64,000 bases of DNA from Gnetum montanum (GCA_015680685.1 MNCI01011496.1:61393-125392); one strand, 5' to 3'. Shown: positions 46,495 through 60,900, numbered from the stretch's first letter. Notes: generated by a model not told the origin, from the sequence alone. A program made the numbers and translations.

Positions 46495-49400
46495 TTTGGC
46501 CTCTTTTTCACTCCACTGGGCTTCTTGACTTTATGCCTAACAGTGGGAGTTTACTCCTGAAACTCCACTTTAGATCCCATTCTATGTCAACATTGTTGAT
46601 TACTAATGGGGATCACACTATCACCATGAATGATTATTTCACCTTCCTAGGTGAATTTCTTGATGGATAGGTGAGGACATAGCTTGTAACTAATCTAGCC
46701 AAGGCCTCTCCAAGATAAGGTTGAATCTTGATGTTTCCTCCACCTTCTAGAAGTTGGCCATTGTGGGGAATTATTCCCCTACCATAATGTCTAAATAAAT
46801 AGAGCCTTTGATGGCAACTCTTGATCCATTACAGGATTTACAAGTTGATGTTGACATGTGTTGTATGTGTTCTATTAGGCCTAAACACTCAAAAATGGTA
46901 TAGGTTATTACATTGATTGTCACTTCATCATCTACATGCACTCTATGCACTTTATATTATCCAACCCTTATTGTTATAAAAAGGGGAGCATTTGTTACCT
47001 TACTATTTTGGAGGTTGGTTTTGATTTTTCTATCACAAAACACTAATAATGTTAACTTTACTTCTTCTCTAGGTGAAGATGGTACCATCACTGCATCAAT
47101 AGATTCTTCACTAGTGGGGATGTCCTTGCTAATGGGAATGGAGATCAACATCTTAACTAGCACCTCATGGTGTGTAGTAGAAGTCATGACAAGGTCATAC
47201 AAGCTAGAATTATGTTCTTTTGCTTTAGTGACTATTTGACCTATTCCATTGCATTAAGGAAGTCTTTGTTGTTAGCCATAGACTTTTCATTTCTATTTTT
47301 ATTAACTTCCTTCATGCACCCTAAAATGTAAACTTTGTGTCTTGATTGTTGTGGCTTAGCCTCTTTCCCCTTCCCTTGGGGCCAGGGGTCCTCTCATGGC
47401 TTATTGGTTGAAGTAGCCTAGGTAGTGGAGGTTATGGGAATGGATGAGATGGGAGTGGGCTTTAGAGGACCCACTTCCTTTCATGCCTTGGCTTGCTTAT
47501 CATTTTTTTCCTTAGGCTTTTGCATAGGCTTCTTATGTTATTTGATTAGGGACTTCTTATTATCCTTGTTTGGTCAAGAAGAAGAAGCCATTGCATTAGC
47601 TACCATGGGAGACGTTATTTAGTTACAAGGATGGACTTAGTGGAAATGGGAGAGGGCACTCTAATTAGAAAAGGATCTTTGGAAGACACTGGTAATGGTA
47701 TTCTTACAACAAAGGAGGTCCTTGAACTAGTGGAATTTTAAGGGCTCCTTTCATTGTGAGAAGGTACCCAAATCACAAATGGCTCCCTCGTAGGCCTTGG
47801 ATCATTATTGACATTGAATGCCACTATGGTATACGAGCTATTGCTAGCATTCAATGGGTCCTTTATAGATGTGCATCAACTAATTCTGTGACCTAACTAG
47901 GTTAGAGGCATCAAGCACCAATTCACCCTTGTCTATCATCTTCTTCAAGTCATCTTTTAGCACAAGGTAAAAGTCAATATCATGACTTGGCAACTGATGA
48001 TAGTGATAGAAATTGTCAAGTCTTGAAATATCTAGGCACCAAAGAATCATCTTTGGTTGCATGAGTGTGATCTTTGGCTATCTCACATAGCCTCTCAAGC
48101 CTCTTACAAGCATTTTCTATCATTTTCTTATACTATATTCCTCCACTCTTCAATATTTGGTCAAGGATTTTTTATGCCTTTAACAGTAGCCTAGTATACT
48201 TTGACTGGTATTTTCGCTCAAAGTTAGGCCTAGCAATAATCAACCTAGAGGTCGTAGATGTTGAAGGTTGATTATTGTTAGCAAGGGCCTTAGTTTGGTT
48301 CATTCTTGGCCTTCAGGTAATCATCTTCCTCTCCTTTTCCATAGTGGTCACTACTATGTTTTTTTGTCCACCCCTCTTCTTATCCTCTCATGCATTTGGT
48401 TCTTGTATACCACATAGGCAGGGTCATGGTAAGCTTCTATGACATCCTCTATGTCCTTAGTTTGAGTAAAGGTCTGAATAAGTGATCATGAATCTAGGTC
48501 ATACAATTTTGACTTGATAAAGTCATTAGTTGCTTCCTTCAATACAACAAGAATGTGAGTCTTAGCTATTGGTTTTGGAAACTCATTAAGAAAAATGTTC
48601 CATTGTAGTGTGAACTTTTGCACTAGCTTAAGGGATCTTTGATTGACCTTCATTAGTGAGTCAACGATTATGTTAGGCTTCAAGTTGTACTTGAAATAGT
48701 TAACAAACTATGAAATTAGGTCTTCTAGTGGGGATATGGATCCTCTCGATAAGGCACAATACCAATCTAGAGCCTTTCCTATAAGAGACATAGGGAAAAT
48801 TTACGTTATTATGTGTGGCCAAGTTTGTAGTAGTAAGAACTTAGAGCATAATATTATGATGTGTGAAATAGGATCACCCTTATTGTTGTATTTGGTAAAT
48901 CAAGGTATGAGGACACCTAAGAGAAGAGTCAATTATGGAACCACAGGACTAATGGGATCATCTTGATAGAAGTCCATTATCTTAATGGTCTAGGGCATGG
49001 AGGTCTTAATCCTCCATAACTCTTTTGTTAAGTCCTAGATCATCTATAAAGCTTGATACAATCCTTGAGGTGCCCTCATGAGCTATGGTTTGCACGAGAG
49101 GTTAGCTGGGAGGCCTATGGCTTCATGATGGGTTGTGGGACCAAAGGAAGAGATTGGGCCACAATTGTTGTAGGCAAGCTAAACAACAAAAAAAATCTTG
49201 TGTTGGTATTTGGCACACAAAGGGGAAAAAAGGATTATGTAATCATTAGATCACCTAAGATCCCACTATGAGTCTTATCTATGCGGAAAAAGGGGGATTT
49301 TTGGTCACAATCACCAATAATCGTTACACAAGTCATGGTTACATGGTGAAAGGCATGGAGAAGGGGAAGGTTATTGCTTGCAGCACCAATTGTGTTTAGT

Positions 49401-49990
49401 GTGCCACTATAATGGATGTTGGCCCAAACATGGTTGGATAGGAAGGGGTCAAGGACTAAGGGATCTACCCTATGGAAGAGGCAAGGGGGTTTGAGGTGGA
49501 CATGATCGCTTTAGGATTTTATTGTTGGAAGAGCCCCCCTATGATATTCTCATGTTCAAACTCAAACCCAAACTCATCTTCTTCCTACTATTATTTGTCT
49601 AAACTAGCCTTCCTATCCTATTCATCCATCTCAATTAATTAAGAAAGGATGTGCATGTAGGTTTCATTTAATGATATTTTATTATATGAGAAAGGTATGT
49701 ATTCCTTTCCATCATGGTGGATAAGTTCATATTCTCATTTTGCCTCTACTTCCATCCTTGGGATAAGTATGCCAACCTAAATTTTGGCATAAATGAAGTG
49801 GTGATGGTATTTGTTTATCACCAAAAATTTTGGGCTTTGCCCCCTGAGCCTAAGTGATTGCCTACACTTAACTATAGTAGGGTCTTTGGGCTCATACATC
49901 CTTATAGCTTGTTGGCTAGATGTTGTCTTAGTGAAGTTGAATGGCAAAATGGTTCATTGGCTAAAGGACATATTGATAATGTTAAATTTT
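46495..49990 (-). pseudogene. Tat-like gag-protease relic of T3
   Basis: Homologous to 33190-36690. The minus ORF 46957-47202 (MYDLVMTSTTHHEVLVKMLI) pairs with 33568-33996 of T2. ORF 47880-48062 contains HDIDFYLVLKDDLKKMIDKG (zinc-knuckle-like block). ORF 48486-48683 lies in the gag core. The gag N-part lies at 49560-49760 on the minus strand. The protease catalytic region is near 46920-46940 and decayed. It is cut on its 3' side by the Sirevirus-like LTR, and no pol follows in the window. Confidence 0.75.
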
Positions 49991-50789
49991 TCCTAATAAA
50001 ATGTTTTAATAAATAAATAATTCTAGAAGAAGAAATTTTTTAAAAATGTAAAAAATAAGGTATCATTGTCAAAGTGTTGTACACTACAATTGTAAAATAC
50101 AATGCAGGTTGTAGTGAAATGAGGTATATCTTTTACTTGGAAAAAGACAAGAATTTTATGTCAAAGCCCCACCATGCTGGGCCTACCAGTAGTACCCATG
50201 CTAGAAGTAGAAGGAGGGGAAGAAGAAGGGGTAAGATAAAAAATCTTACACCTCTCTTCACTACATTGGGATCTCTCCCTCTTGGTAGGTTTGATGGTTA
50301 TTTGCCAAAAAATTAGGTGAAATTTTTTTTTCCTCAAAAGTTTTTTTTGTCTTGGAAAAATACCAATGTTGGCCTTGTTGTGAAATTTTCATAATAGAGG
50401 GATATAACGTTTTGGGTGATAGAATCACCAACACTGACCTTGTTGAAAAACTTTCACAATAGAAGGGGATAAGGTTTTGGGTGATAAAATCAACATTGGC
50501 ATTACTGGAAAATTAAGGTTTTGCAAAATACCAATACTAGCCTTAAAATGTCCAATAACTGCTATGAAAATTTTCTCAAAACCCAAATCACCTACAACCT
50601 TTATGTTGGGTTTTGGTGGTAGGGAAATGGGTGGCAGCATTGGTACTTCTAGCAGAAAAAATGTTGTTAAAGTTTGATGATATTTGGCTATAAGTTCAAG
50701 CCTTTACACTTGCAAATAACATTTTTATAGTGGCCAATAGGATTGGATGTAGAAATTGGGTGGAGGCCCTCCTTCTAGTGCCAGAAAAT
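49991..50789 (-). other. T3 leader between 5' LTR and gag
   Basis: About 800 bp. At the LTR edge the minus strand reads TTCTGGCACTAGAAGGAGGG (50770-50789), matching the T2 counterpart TTTTTTGGCACTAAAAGAAG, so a shared primer site is likely, although the tRNA cannot be named with confidence. Two GATAGAATCACCAACACTG / GATAAAATCAACATTGGC phrases form a diverged ~75-bp direct repeat at 50330-50505. Confidence 0.45.
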
Positions 50790-52330
50790 TGTAACAACTA
50801 GAAATTTTAGTTGCTAAAAAATTGAAGATCCCAGGTGGAACAGCTTTAACGCCAAATCCCAAGGACCTTCAAAAATAGAATCTAAGGTACCCTAGATGGT
50901 CTTGCTAATCACCCAGGGACTTAAAGAGTGTAAACAAGGGTAATAAAGTGAAAATGTAATGCACAGTGAAAAAATAAATACTCAAAATGAAAGATAAATT
51001 CATGCTATCTTGCACAACAAGTAGAACTATAAACTTTAATATGATAAAAATAAAGAGAGTTTAAAGTGTGTAAAATGGATGCCTAAGGAAGCAAAGGGTT
51101 TACTTCAATGAGGGTCTGGAGACTATTGAAGCTAGTAGCCTTCAATGCCATAATCAATTCCACAATCCAAATGCTCCACAACTCCCAAAATTGTAAAACC
51201 TTGTTGTACTCCTCATCATATCTATAGCATTGTTGGTGCAGGAGGGTAAGTTGTGTGAAGGCTTTGGGCCACAAGGAAGAGCCACACTAGAATTCTCAAT
51301 GCCTAGGTTACTTAGAATTGCTACAAAGCCTCACACAACCTTGGGGATTAAACAATGATCATAATGGCTATGGGTTTGACACTGAGATTGCTTCAAAAGC
51401 CTTGTATTCTTAATAAATTTACAAAGCTCTTGAATGTTGGAAATCTTAAAAAGGTGTAATGTTGCAAACATTGAGAACATTTTGATGGTGTTTAAGCTTG
51501 GTTTATATAGGTTTTGTGGCCATAAATTTGAGGATGTAAATTTCTACCTAAATGCTGATAGATTGCTATCACATGCAAGTGTGGAAAGTGTCCAAATCCA
51601 ATATGGTTTCCATGTATGGTAAGTTTTGATATCCCCAAGGTACCAAAACCATTCTAGTTACCAAAAATAGCAAATTGGAATTTTATCCATGCTAGCTTCT
51701 TTCACCCACGTTGGCTTTCTAGGGGTAATGTTGGGCTTGTAGCAACCACACTAGGGATATGACATCCATGCTAGAGGTGTTGGATCAACATTGAGCTTGT
51801 TGGTGTCACGTTGGGGCTTCGAGACCCATGCCAGACATGTTAGAATAATGCTTGGGTTGGTAGACCAATACTGAGCATGTTGAACTCTAGGAGCAACACT
51901 AGGATTACATGAACAACACTAGGGTTACATGAGCCATGCTATGGTTGTAGAAGCCACATTGAGGCTTCAAGAGTTAAACCCCCAAATCCTAAACATAGAT
52001 GATTCCAACGTAGTAAAGGTTATACCCTCCTACAAAACCCATTAAAATGATATTTTTGGTAGTCCAAAAGGCATTTTTTATGCCCCCATACCACCCCTCC
52101 CCACCCCCACCAAAACCCACCAAATATGGACATAATATGACTTTTTTCACTTGGGGGTTCAGGCTATGACCACTTATGAGGCATTTTGTTTTAGCTCCAA
52201 AAGATAAAGTATGTGAAATTGCATCTCATAGATTATAATCTTCACATTTTACAATGAGATTTTAGCCTCAGGTTTCATGGGGTGAAAGTTACAATGTCTA
52301 CAAGGTTATAAAATGCATTTTCTTGGTGGT
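50790..52330 (-). mobile_element. T3 5' LTR, larger part
   Basis: Starts TGTAACAACTAGAAATTTTAG at 50790, homologous to the T2 LTR start. The minus-strand TATA box CTATATAAAC is at 51500-51510. CCTACAAAACCCATTAAAATG near 52030 matches 18160 in T2. The LTR is interrupted at 52330 by the Athila-like element and resumes at 62245. Confidence 0.7.
51680..51970 (-). promoter_or_regulatory. U3 box cluster of the T3 LTR
   Basis: Repeated CCATGCTAG, ACATGTT, CACGTTGG and AACACTAGG boxes lie 170-470 bp upstream of the TATA box, at the same relative place as the T1 and T2 box clusters but with different wording. No clean tandem period is visible. Confidence 0.4.
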
Positions 52331-53161
52331 TGATGAGCAGCGAGGTACCCCTACGCTCAACCATACGAAGACGAGCGTTCATGCACCATTTGGTCAAATT
52401 CCAAGGACTAAGTGCCTATCCATCTTTGTGGAACAATAATGGGTTGGTTAATCATTGTCTTTCCAAACTTACTTGTATGTCACGATTTTATGGTTAAGTA
52501 AGCTTGAGGCATATGATTTTTATAATTTTTATGTGTTTTATATCCTACACTAGTAAGGAGGGGGAGAGAGATAACTAAGTAACTAATCTAATTTAACTAA
52601 TTAACTAAGTTCTAATTACTCCTAACACTAGTATCTGTTCCCACTTATCATACACATCCTAAACCAATGCAACACTTTTGGGATTACCAAACGCTAATTG
52701 TTACTGGGTTACCAAGTGCCACACACATGCTCAAAGTGGTCGTACTGAGTGTATTTAACTAAGAGAGTTGTAGGGTAAGAGAAATCATTTATCAACTAGG
52801 AAAGCATTAAATAATAATTAGTGTTATTTAATCTATTCTGTATGCTACAAGGTTTATCATAAAGTTCTTCTTTATTTCCGTAAACAAAGTGTGCTTAAGT
52901 ACATAATGCTCGAATAAAGATCCGTTCACTCTATGACTTCTACTACAGGTACATAAAAATAATTCTAAATCTAGAGGGAAAAATGGCAAGAGTTTGGCTA
53001 AGGGACTAACTTTCTAACGTGGAAACCAAGGGTGCCACCTCTTATTTATAGGCAAGGAGACAGGCCACGATATCAGATATCTGACATCGCATGGTTGGAT
53101 CTGATATCACGGACATGATATTGTAGATGTGATATCACAGACATGATATTGCGATTCATCA
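52331..53161 (-). repeat. 3' LTR of the Athila-like element
   Basis: 831 bp, TGATGAGCAG to GCGATTCATCA. The minus-strand TATA box CCTATAAATAAG lies at about 53041-53052, and decayed GATATCNC boxes lie at 53065-53155, upstream of it. The minus-strand polypurine tract ATGGGGGTA adjoins at 53162. Confidence 0.85.
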
Positions 53162-55059
53162 TACCCCCATGACTAAATGAAAACTCTTCCTCAAGTTCCT
53201 TACAAAATATTGGAAAGGTATGGGATTATTGACTGAATGACCATTAACGGTGGAACGCGGGGACAAACTCAACATGCTCGATGAATGAGTTAACAATACA
53301 ATACATGATAGCATTAGTGTTCATGATCACAAAGGTGAACACTGTACATAAATGACATCCAACCTTATTTGATAGCTGGAAGAGAAGGAGAGAGAGAAAA
53401 AAGAATAAGAAGTGTTGCTACCGATGCCAAGATTGCGCCTTCCATTGTTCGTCCATAGCCACGCCACCAATCTTGCTTCTTTCATAAAAATTCTAGTTCC
53501 AGTCCATCCTAAGTGTTTCCTCTAGGTCTAGTCCATTGTTGTATGATCATCATCTACACACACAACATAGTCACAAATGAGCAAGGGTAGATAAATCACA
53601 ATGCAGTTGATACCTTGCCTCGATGTAAAGTGCATTGGCTGAGTTGTGGTTATGGCAGATACTAATTCTAGAGATTTAACACTAGTGACTACCAAAGGTG
53701 TAGGGGTTAGGAAAAATTGAAAAATTTTGTGCTAGGGCCTCCATGACTAAGAGTGAACCTCCGGTAGTGATAGGATGGAAAAAGATAAGGAATAATAAGG
53801 ATGGAGAAATAGCAACAATGGCAATGCCAATAAAATGGATGTCATAGATGGGGATGAAACAAAAAATTATTGATTACAGGAAATGTTTAAAGGAAAGAAG
53901 TTAACAAATGCACCAAAAAGGAATGCTAGTGGGTCCTCCCCAAAGTAGGCTCATGACCTTGATCCCTTGACAGACCCACAAACCAAAGAGTCCATAGGCT
54001 CTAGGAGTGTCATTTGAAAGAAAGAGTTAAAAACTTACCCATAAGAACTTACCAAGGAAAAACAATGCATCAACCAAGATACAGACTAATGATAAAATCG
54101 ACAATGAGGTGAAAAATGGAAAAGAAAGATGGAGAGGAGAGAATGGAATGGAAACCCAAGAACAAGGTTGTGTAAAGTCCCTTGTGTGTGTTTTATGGTT
54201 AATGTGATCAAGTAGAACTCATTCCAAATTTAGGCTCAACTAACCACATTCAGTGACCTCGCATCAACACATTTGACCAACCTATCCTCTTGAAGCAACA
54301 AGAATGCTTCTACAAAAAGTCACCACCATTCCGAGGAGAGCAAGATGGAGAAACAGAAAGAGAGAAAGGGCCTTAGTTAGAGGAAACCTTCAAGCATGGG
54401 TAACATGTCTTTCTAGTGCCATAACCAGTGCATGTAGCCCAAGTTCATTATTGTATCTAAGGCGTGTGCTTTGAATTCTCACTAATTTTTTTTGTGTTTT
54501 TTGTGTGAGAACCACACCATGCAAAGACTTATTTTTATGCACTCAACTTCTGGATATTTAATGAATGGTTAGAATGGCAGAAAACCCAAAGACAAAACAT
54601 CCAAGCACTCAAGAGAATAGCTAGCACAAATGCATAGAATCCCCTTGAAGTCACACCCTTTTCATCCTTTGAGTCTTTCCTTAGTTTGAGAAATACCCGG
54701 CCACCAATTCGTTAATAGTTTTATTAAAGAAAGGGACTATACAATTCCAAGCCAAGGGAGACCATAGGATTTATGGATTATGAATGATGTGGACTCATTA
54801 CCTGTTCAATCAAAAGAACCACACCTTAATATCAACATCATACTTCAAAGGTAAAATCCAAACATTAGCAATCAATATGGTATTATTCATGCCACCATCA
54901 TGAACACTTATTGGGTGATGAGCAAAATAAAGTAATCACACAAAGAAATGGTAAAAAATATGAACGATGGTGTAAAACAAAAATAAGAAAGATTAAAGAA
55001 ATGTACAAAACCGAAATGTGTAAAAAAAAAACTTAAAAAGAACTAAGGGCCTTCAATGG
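53162..55059 (-). other. 3' non-coding region of the Athila-like element
   Basis: 1.9 kb between the integrase end and the 3' LTR. Athila elements often carry an env-like ORF here; none is visible, only short broken frames. Confidence 0.4.
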
Positions 55060-58000
55060 TTAGCAAAGGTGGCCATCTCCCCCATGACTGAGTTGGAAGG
55101 AGGAGATCCGAAATAATGAGCAAGTTTTCCCACCTATAGAGGTAGCATATGTTCTGGCTATCCTAAACTCATGGAAAGGTTTTGTTTGTTGCATGTTGAC
55201 TAACAGTCTCTTATCTGGGCTCTCAGGTTTATATATGGTCATGGCCCCTGAAGGAAAATTTGCATAGATAATGTAAGGTCCTTCCCACAATGTTTGAAAT
55301 TTGGTACATTGTGACAAATGTGTGGGGTTCCAGTAGAGACCCTATTCTCCTAGATGATACTTAGCTTTCCTAATTTTCAAGTCATGATGTTGTTAATTAA
55401 ATGCCTTGTGTAGTTCATTAGATGACAAGGTAGCTAGTTGGTTCTCATCTAGTAAGTTAAGAGTCGTCAACCTTTGTTTTTGTGCTAGATTAAGGTCAAG
55501 GTTGAGGTCACATGTTGTGGCTAGTATACAAAGATCAATTTGGATAGGGAGCGTTGGAAGTTTTTCATAGACTAACTCGTAGGGAGAGTAGCCTATAGGG
55601 AGTTTCCATGTGGAGTGGTATGCCCAAAGAGAATCATTTAGTTTAGTGCTCCAGTCTTGCCTATACTTGCTAATGGTTCTAGTCAGTATCTTAGTAATCT
55701 CCCTGGTGGTGACCTTGGCTTGACCATTTTCTTGGGGGTGGTATGGTGTAGTAAATTTATGCTCAACCCCTAAGCGTTGCATTAACTTCCAAAAAGTTAC
55801 ACCTGTGAAGTGTGTACCATTATCTGAGATAAGTGCACGCAGCACACCAAACCTATTGATGACTTGTTGTTGAACAAATCGTGCAACTGTAGATGGTGTG
55901 CAATCTTTAATGGTAGCTACTTCAACCCATTTTGTTAAGTAGTCTATGGTAACTATGATATAAGCTTTTCCATTGAACATTGGTGTAATGGACCCCATGA
56001 AATCAATTCCCCAAATGTTGAAGGGTTCTAATGGTTGAATCCATTATTGCGAACCCTCCATTTTCGCAGTCATTCCCCCATCACATTGACAGTGCTCACA
56101 AGATTGGACAAATTGATGGGTGTCCCAGAACAAGGTAGGCCAATAATATCCTACAAGCAAGATCTTGATGGTCGTTCATCTCCTAACATAATGACCCCCA
56201 CAAGGGCCCTCATGAGCATCTTGGAGAACTCTCAGTTGATCTCTATTAGGAACACACCATTGAACCAAGCCATTGGGACATACTTTGTAAAGTTGTTCAT
56301 TGATCTCCATGAAGTACTTGGCTCTATGAAGAAAGTGTTGTTTCTTCTTAAGGTCTAGCTCTTGTGGTGTTTCTTGGGTAAGGAGATAGGTAAGAATGCT
56401 ACTGTACCAGTTTGTCTCCGTGGGTGATTGGTTATTCACTACACTAGAAAAGAGGAACTCATCAAGGAAATGATTGAAAATTGAATACTCATCCTCTTTA
56501 CCATCCCAGTGCAACTGAGATAAATGATTGGCAACTACATTCTCAGTGCCTTTACGATTGATCATCGTTAAAGCAAACTCTTGTAGGATTACCAAAAATT
56601 GCATAATACGAGGGCTTACCATTGGCTTATTCATGAGGAACTAGATTGCACTATGATCTGTGTGTATGAATACTTTGTACCCCAACACATAGTGTCTGAA
56701 CTTTTCTAGTGCAAACATTACAGCCATTAATTCTTTTTCTGTAGTAGTGTAGTTAAGTTGTGCACCAGCGATACTTTTACTTGCACAGTGGATGTAGTAA
56801 GGACATTTTTGGTCATCTAGCTATGTAACCACAACTCCTAAGGCATAGTTGGACGCGTCAGTCATGACATGGAATGGTTTGAACCAGTCAGGAGCTTGTA
56901 GAATGGGTGTTTCTACTAGCTTCTATTTCAGAATTTGGAAAGCTAGTTTGCATTCCCTGGTCCAATCAAAGGGTACATCCTTTTTCATCAACTCTACTAA
57001 TGGTTTGAAAATATTTGAAAATTTCTCTATGAATCTCCTATTGTAGCTTGTGTGTCCAAGGAATGATCAAATGTCTTTGATAGTTTCTGGTTGACGGGTA
57101 ATTCCTTAGATGACTTTGATTTTCTCAAGGTCTACCTCTATCCCTACATGTGAGATTTTATGCCCAAGTACTATGCCTTCTTGGACCATCAAATGGCTTT
57201 TTTTGCCAGTTTAGCCTCAAATTAGTTTCTAGACATCTTTTCAGCACTTACTCTAATCGGTCCAAGACTTGATTAAAACTTGCTCCATAAGTGGAGAAGT
57301 CATCCATAAATACTTCCACACCATTTCCTATCTGTTGCTAGAATATGCTTAGAACTAAGCATTGAAACGTTGTAAAGGCATTGCATAAGCCAAACAGCAT
57401 TTTTTTATATGCAAACATTCCCCAAGGACCGGTGAACTAGTTTTGGCTTGGTCTTCTAGGGCTATTTGTATTTGGTTGTATTTGCTCTATCCATCCAGAA
57501 AACTATAATAGCAATGCCCTACGATTATGTCTAAGACTTGGTCAACAATTGAAAGTGATCCTTGAATGTTGCCATGTTTAGTAGCCTAAAATCTATGCAC
57601 ACCCTCCATTTGCCTCCCTTTTTAGGCACAATTACCAAGGGGCTAACCCATTCACTATCAGCAATGGGGTATATGAACCCAGCCTTTAGAAACTATTTGA
57701 TTTCTTCTTTTACTACTTGCTTCAACTTTGGGTTCAATCACCTCTGTGGTTGTTTTTGAGGCTTCATGGAGGAGTCAGTGTAAATCCTATGCTAGCATAT
57801 CCTAGGATCTATTCCAGTTAATTCTAGATATGACCAGGTGAAGTCTTTTGACTACTTGTTTATTACCTTTAGCAGACTCTCTTTTTGTTGTGGAGCAAGT
57901 CTTGTGTTGATGATTACTAGTTTTCCATTCTTAAGGAACATGTATTCCATATTGGTGGGTAATGGTTTTAGCTCTAGGGGCTCTTGTTTAAATTTCTTAG

Positions 58001-58907
58001 GAATTTCCAACTTCCCCTAATTGATGTTATCTAAGTTAGGACTTGGAAGTTGGCAGTGAACTTGCTCTAATATGTCTATGCTATCTATGTAAGCGCAATT
58101 CAAACCCTCAGTTAGTTCCATGCATATAAGTGAGCTACTTTCTTGACCAGCTATCAGCCACTGGGTGTCTTCTTATCATGTGGCCTCTACATACAGGCAC
58201 TTTTTTATGTTCATCATTTGTGCATACTGATTGCATGTAGGAAATGTTAGACATTGCACAACCCATGATCTTTGCACGCAATTACACCCTATGTCACTGT
58301 ATGCGATGCATGGAACTTTCTTCTTCTCGATCTTTCCAAAAATATTTTCCTTAGGTATTTCTAGGGCAAGATCGTGGATTCCTAGGCATGCATCGATAGT
58401 GCTTAGCCATGCCCTTCCCATTATGATTGGGAAATCACCCTTACTATTGTTCACTTGAATCACTAGGAAGTCAACTGGATACAACCATCCACAAATAGTA
58501 GTAACAATATCCTCCACTAATCCTAAGGGAATAGTGATGGACTGGTTAGCCAACTGTAAATGGATATTGCTCTTTTTTAATGGAGGCAAGTTCTAGGCCT
58601 TATACATTTCTTGGGATATTAGGTTGACACCAAAACCTGAATCCAAAAGAGCCTTGCATGGCTCATTCCCAGTAATTTGTAGATATATCAAGGGACTCCC
58701 AGGATCAGAGAATTTCCTGGGAAGGTGGCCAGCTTTGATCCAATCAGTAACAGCATGTGTTAACATGATCGTATGCGTTAAATGTAATGTTAAGTTTGAA
58801 GGGAGCTCTGAAGCTTTATTTGATACGGAGATGTCCAAGGACTCAGTTGCTTGGGGTTGCAAAGGCTTAGTTGAACTATTAGTTCTAAAGAAAGATCTTT
58901 TCTTCAT
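55060..58907 (-). pseudogene. Athila-like pol: protease, RT, RNase H, integrase
   Basis: Protease: LLDSGFGVNLIS near 58610-58645 (catalytic D-S-G) and PIIMGRAWLSTIDA in ORF 58176-58589. RT: WRVCIDFRLLN near 57590-57620 and VFMDDFSTYG near 57285-57315. RNase H C-part: RKGTENVVANHLSQLHWDGK near 56520-56560. Integrase: zinc finger from HEGPCGGHY near 56190, core MGSITP...ISDNGTHF (55393-55998), C-terminal GPYIIYANFPSGA (55060-55317). The catalytic glutamate of DX35E is lysine in NGQAKV (codon AAG at 55714-55716). RT carries several stops, while the integrase core is open for 201 codons. It is inactive as it stands, but the least decayed pol in the window. Confidence 0.9.
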
Positions 58908-58919
58908 ACGATTGTCAAA

Positions 58920-60900
58920 ACCAACAATAGGTTGAGAATTAACAGCCCTTGTGGCATTGCGTTGTTATGGCTAAGTAGGGAGTTCACCTTGCATTGCTGC
59001 AGTAGGTGGTAATGGAGCTATTGGTGGAAGAGATGTGACCAAATTTGAAGGATGGTACCCTTGTGGAATATCGCCCCTAGGAGAGGGAATCCTATAGTAC
59101 TCATGAGCTTGGTAGTGATGTTGGGGAGTAACGTGACCAACAGAGTCACGTGGAGAGATTGGATGTTGCACGTAATATCCATATGAGTCAGGTTGCCGGT
59201 AAGGATATTGTTTACTTGGTGGTGACATTTCCCATGATTGTGCGTGCTGCAACTATTGATGTTGCTCAATTGGTTGTGGTGGAGCTCCACTTGGATAATA
59301 TGTTAAAGGTTGGTGGAACTACCTTGGGTTACCTTAGGGATAAGGTAATCGCCGTGATGTTTGCTATTTTTTTAAACGTGGATTAAGTGCATACACCCCA
59401 AACTCCTGTAGATGTGAGATCATAGGGCAACATCCCTTAGGATGGTCATATTGACATATCTTGCATCCACTATCATCGTCTGTATTTGATTCCACAACCT
59501 CTTCAATAATAGCAACTTTACCCTTACCCTTTATACGTGCATTTTCTGCTTCTCTCTTTTTTCTTTTTTCATGATCACTACCTCACTCTCTAGACTCCTC
59601 TACTACTTTGAGAATAGTTTGAAACCTAGTATCTAGGGAGTTCCACATTTGGTCTACCTTTGCCGATACTTCTGATGCTAACTTTTGGATAGGCAAGGTT
59701 TTCCTATTCACCATCTCTTCGAGTGGTGACCCTTCCTCATCCTCTTAAAATCTTACTCCCTTCTTTTGGAGGGAAGGATCTCAGTTATATTCTTCTGCAC
59801 TTTCTCTCTTTCATATCTCACCTTCTTCCTTAGCAAATTGCTCCAGTAGTCTATGAATTTTATGGGACCTAAGCTCGGATAACCTTCCTTGAGCATAATT
59901 CAAGGGTTCTTCTCGTTTCATGCCTAAGCCCATCTATGAGATGGCATAGCTGATCCCACTACGAATAACCATGGCCAGGACAACAATGTAATAGTGCATA
60001 ATAACGACCCATGGCAACATCCAAGGGTTCATAACTTCCTTATTTCCATCCTTGGATTTTCTTTCGCAAGTTAGACACCTACGAGTACATTTGGTACTTA
60101 TCGTTGAATAATTCTAAGATAGTATCCCACCTACGAATGGATTCCAGTTCTAAGGACTGGTACCAGATTTTAGCTTCTTTTACTAGTGTCCGTGGGGACA
60201 ACTTAAGTTTTTGTCACTCCTTTTCTATGTTTTGCAAGGCACACGCATCATGAAATGCTTGTAAGTGATTTTGAGGATCAGCGTTATATCCCCCTTCAAA
60301 TCATGGAATGTTATTCATGTCTAGCCTCTTGATCCTAGTATCTTTTTTATGCCTTTTGGAACTCTCATGGCCTCAATTATGTCTAGCATGCTTCAAGTAG
60401 TAAGTAGGGTTTCATCATGGTCATCTCGTTCGTGGTATCTATGGTGCCTACACTATTCCCTACTCTCCCTTCTTCTATGGCGTGATTCCTTAGAGTGCCC
60501 TCATCCTTTGTCTTGGTTGTTTCATCTATGACTTCCACTTTGTTTGCCCTTATCCTCACAATCTATTTCTGTATGGCTACGTTTGAACACTAAACGAGAG
60601 GGTGAAGGAGACGATGAAGGTGAAGAAGAAGGAGAACCGCCACCTTGATGGTGTCTACTACCTTCTCTTCAGTGGTCTCTGCCTCGATCGCGATTGCGAT
60701 CAAAATGCCCACCTTTGTCATGTGTCCTTGTTCCTTTTTCGGACACTTCATGTCCATTGGTATCAGCACCTAGGTTGTGAATAGTAGAATGAAGGTTTTG
60801 ATACACAACCCCTTGGCCACAATAAAGGGGAGGAACATTGTTATGTGGGCAACTACCTGAGGCAGGTTCATCATCCTTGATTTCACTTAGAACATGGGGG
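58920..60900 (-). pseudogene. Athila-like gag
   Basis: Minus strand. The gag core lies near 60060-60290 (EAKIWYQSLELESI, RRWDTILELF, DKYQ), which builds the particle. A zinc-knuckle-like CKICQYDHPKGCC lies near 59425-59465. A Pro/Tyr/His-rich tail follows at 58971-59252 (PPSKQYPYRQPDSYG). Charged, low-complexity sequence with coding for R/S/E runs lies at 60480-60750. Frame changes and stops interrupt it. It leads directly into the protease at 58907. Confidence 0.75.

Noticed and set aside
46913-47239. Plus-strand ORF of 108 codons
   Set aside because: Antisense to the T3 gag-protease frame that has a T2 homologue.
56035-56358. Plus-strand ORF of 107 codons
   Set aside because: Antisense shadow of the RNase H/integrase junction of the Athila-like pol.
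58624-58935. Plus-strand ORF of 103 codons
   Set aside because: Antisense shadow of the Athila-like protease region, without any domain.
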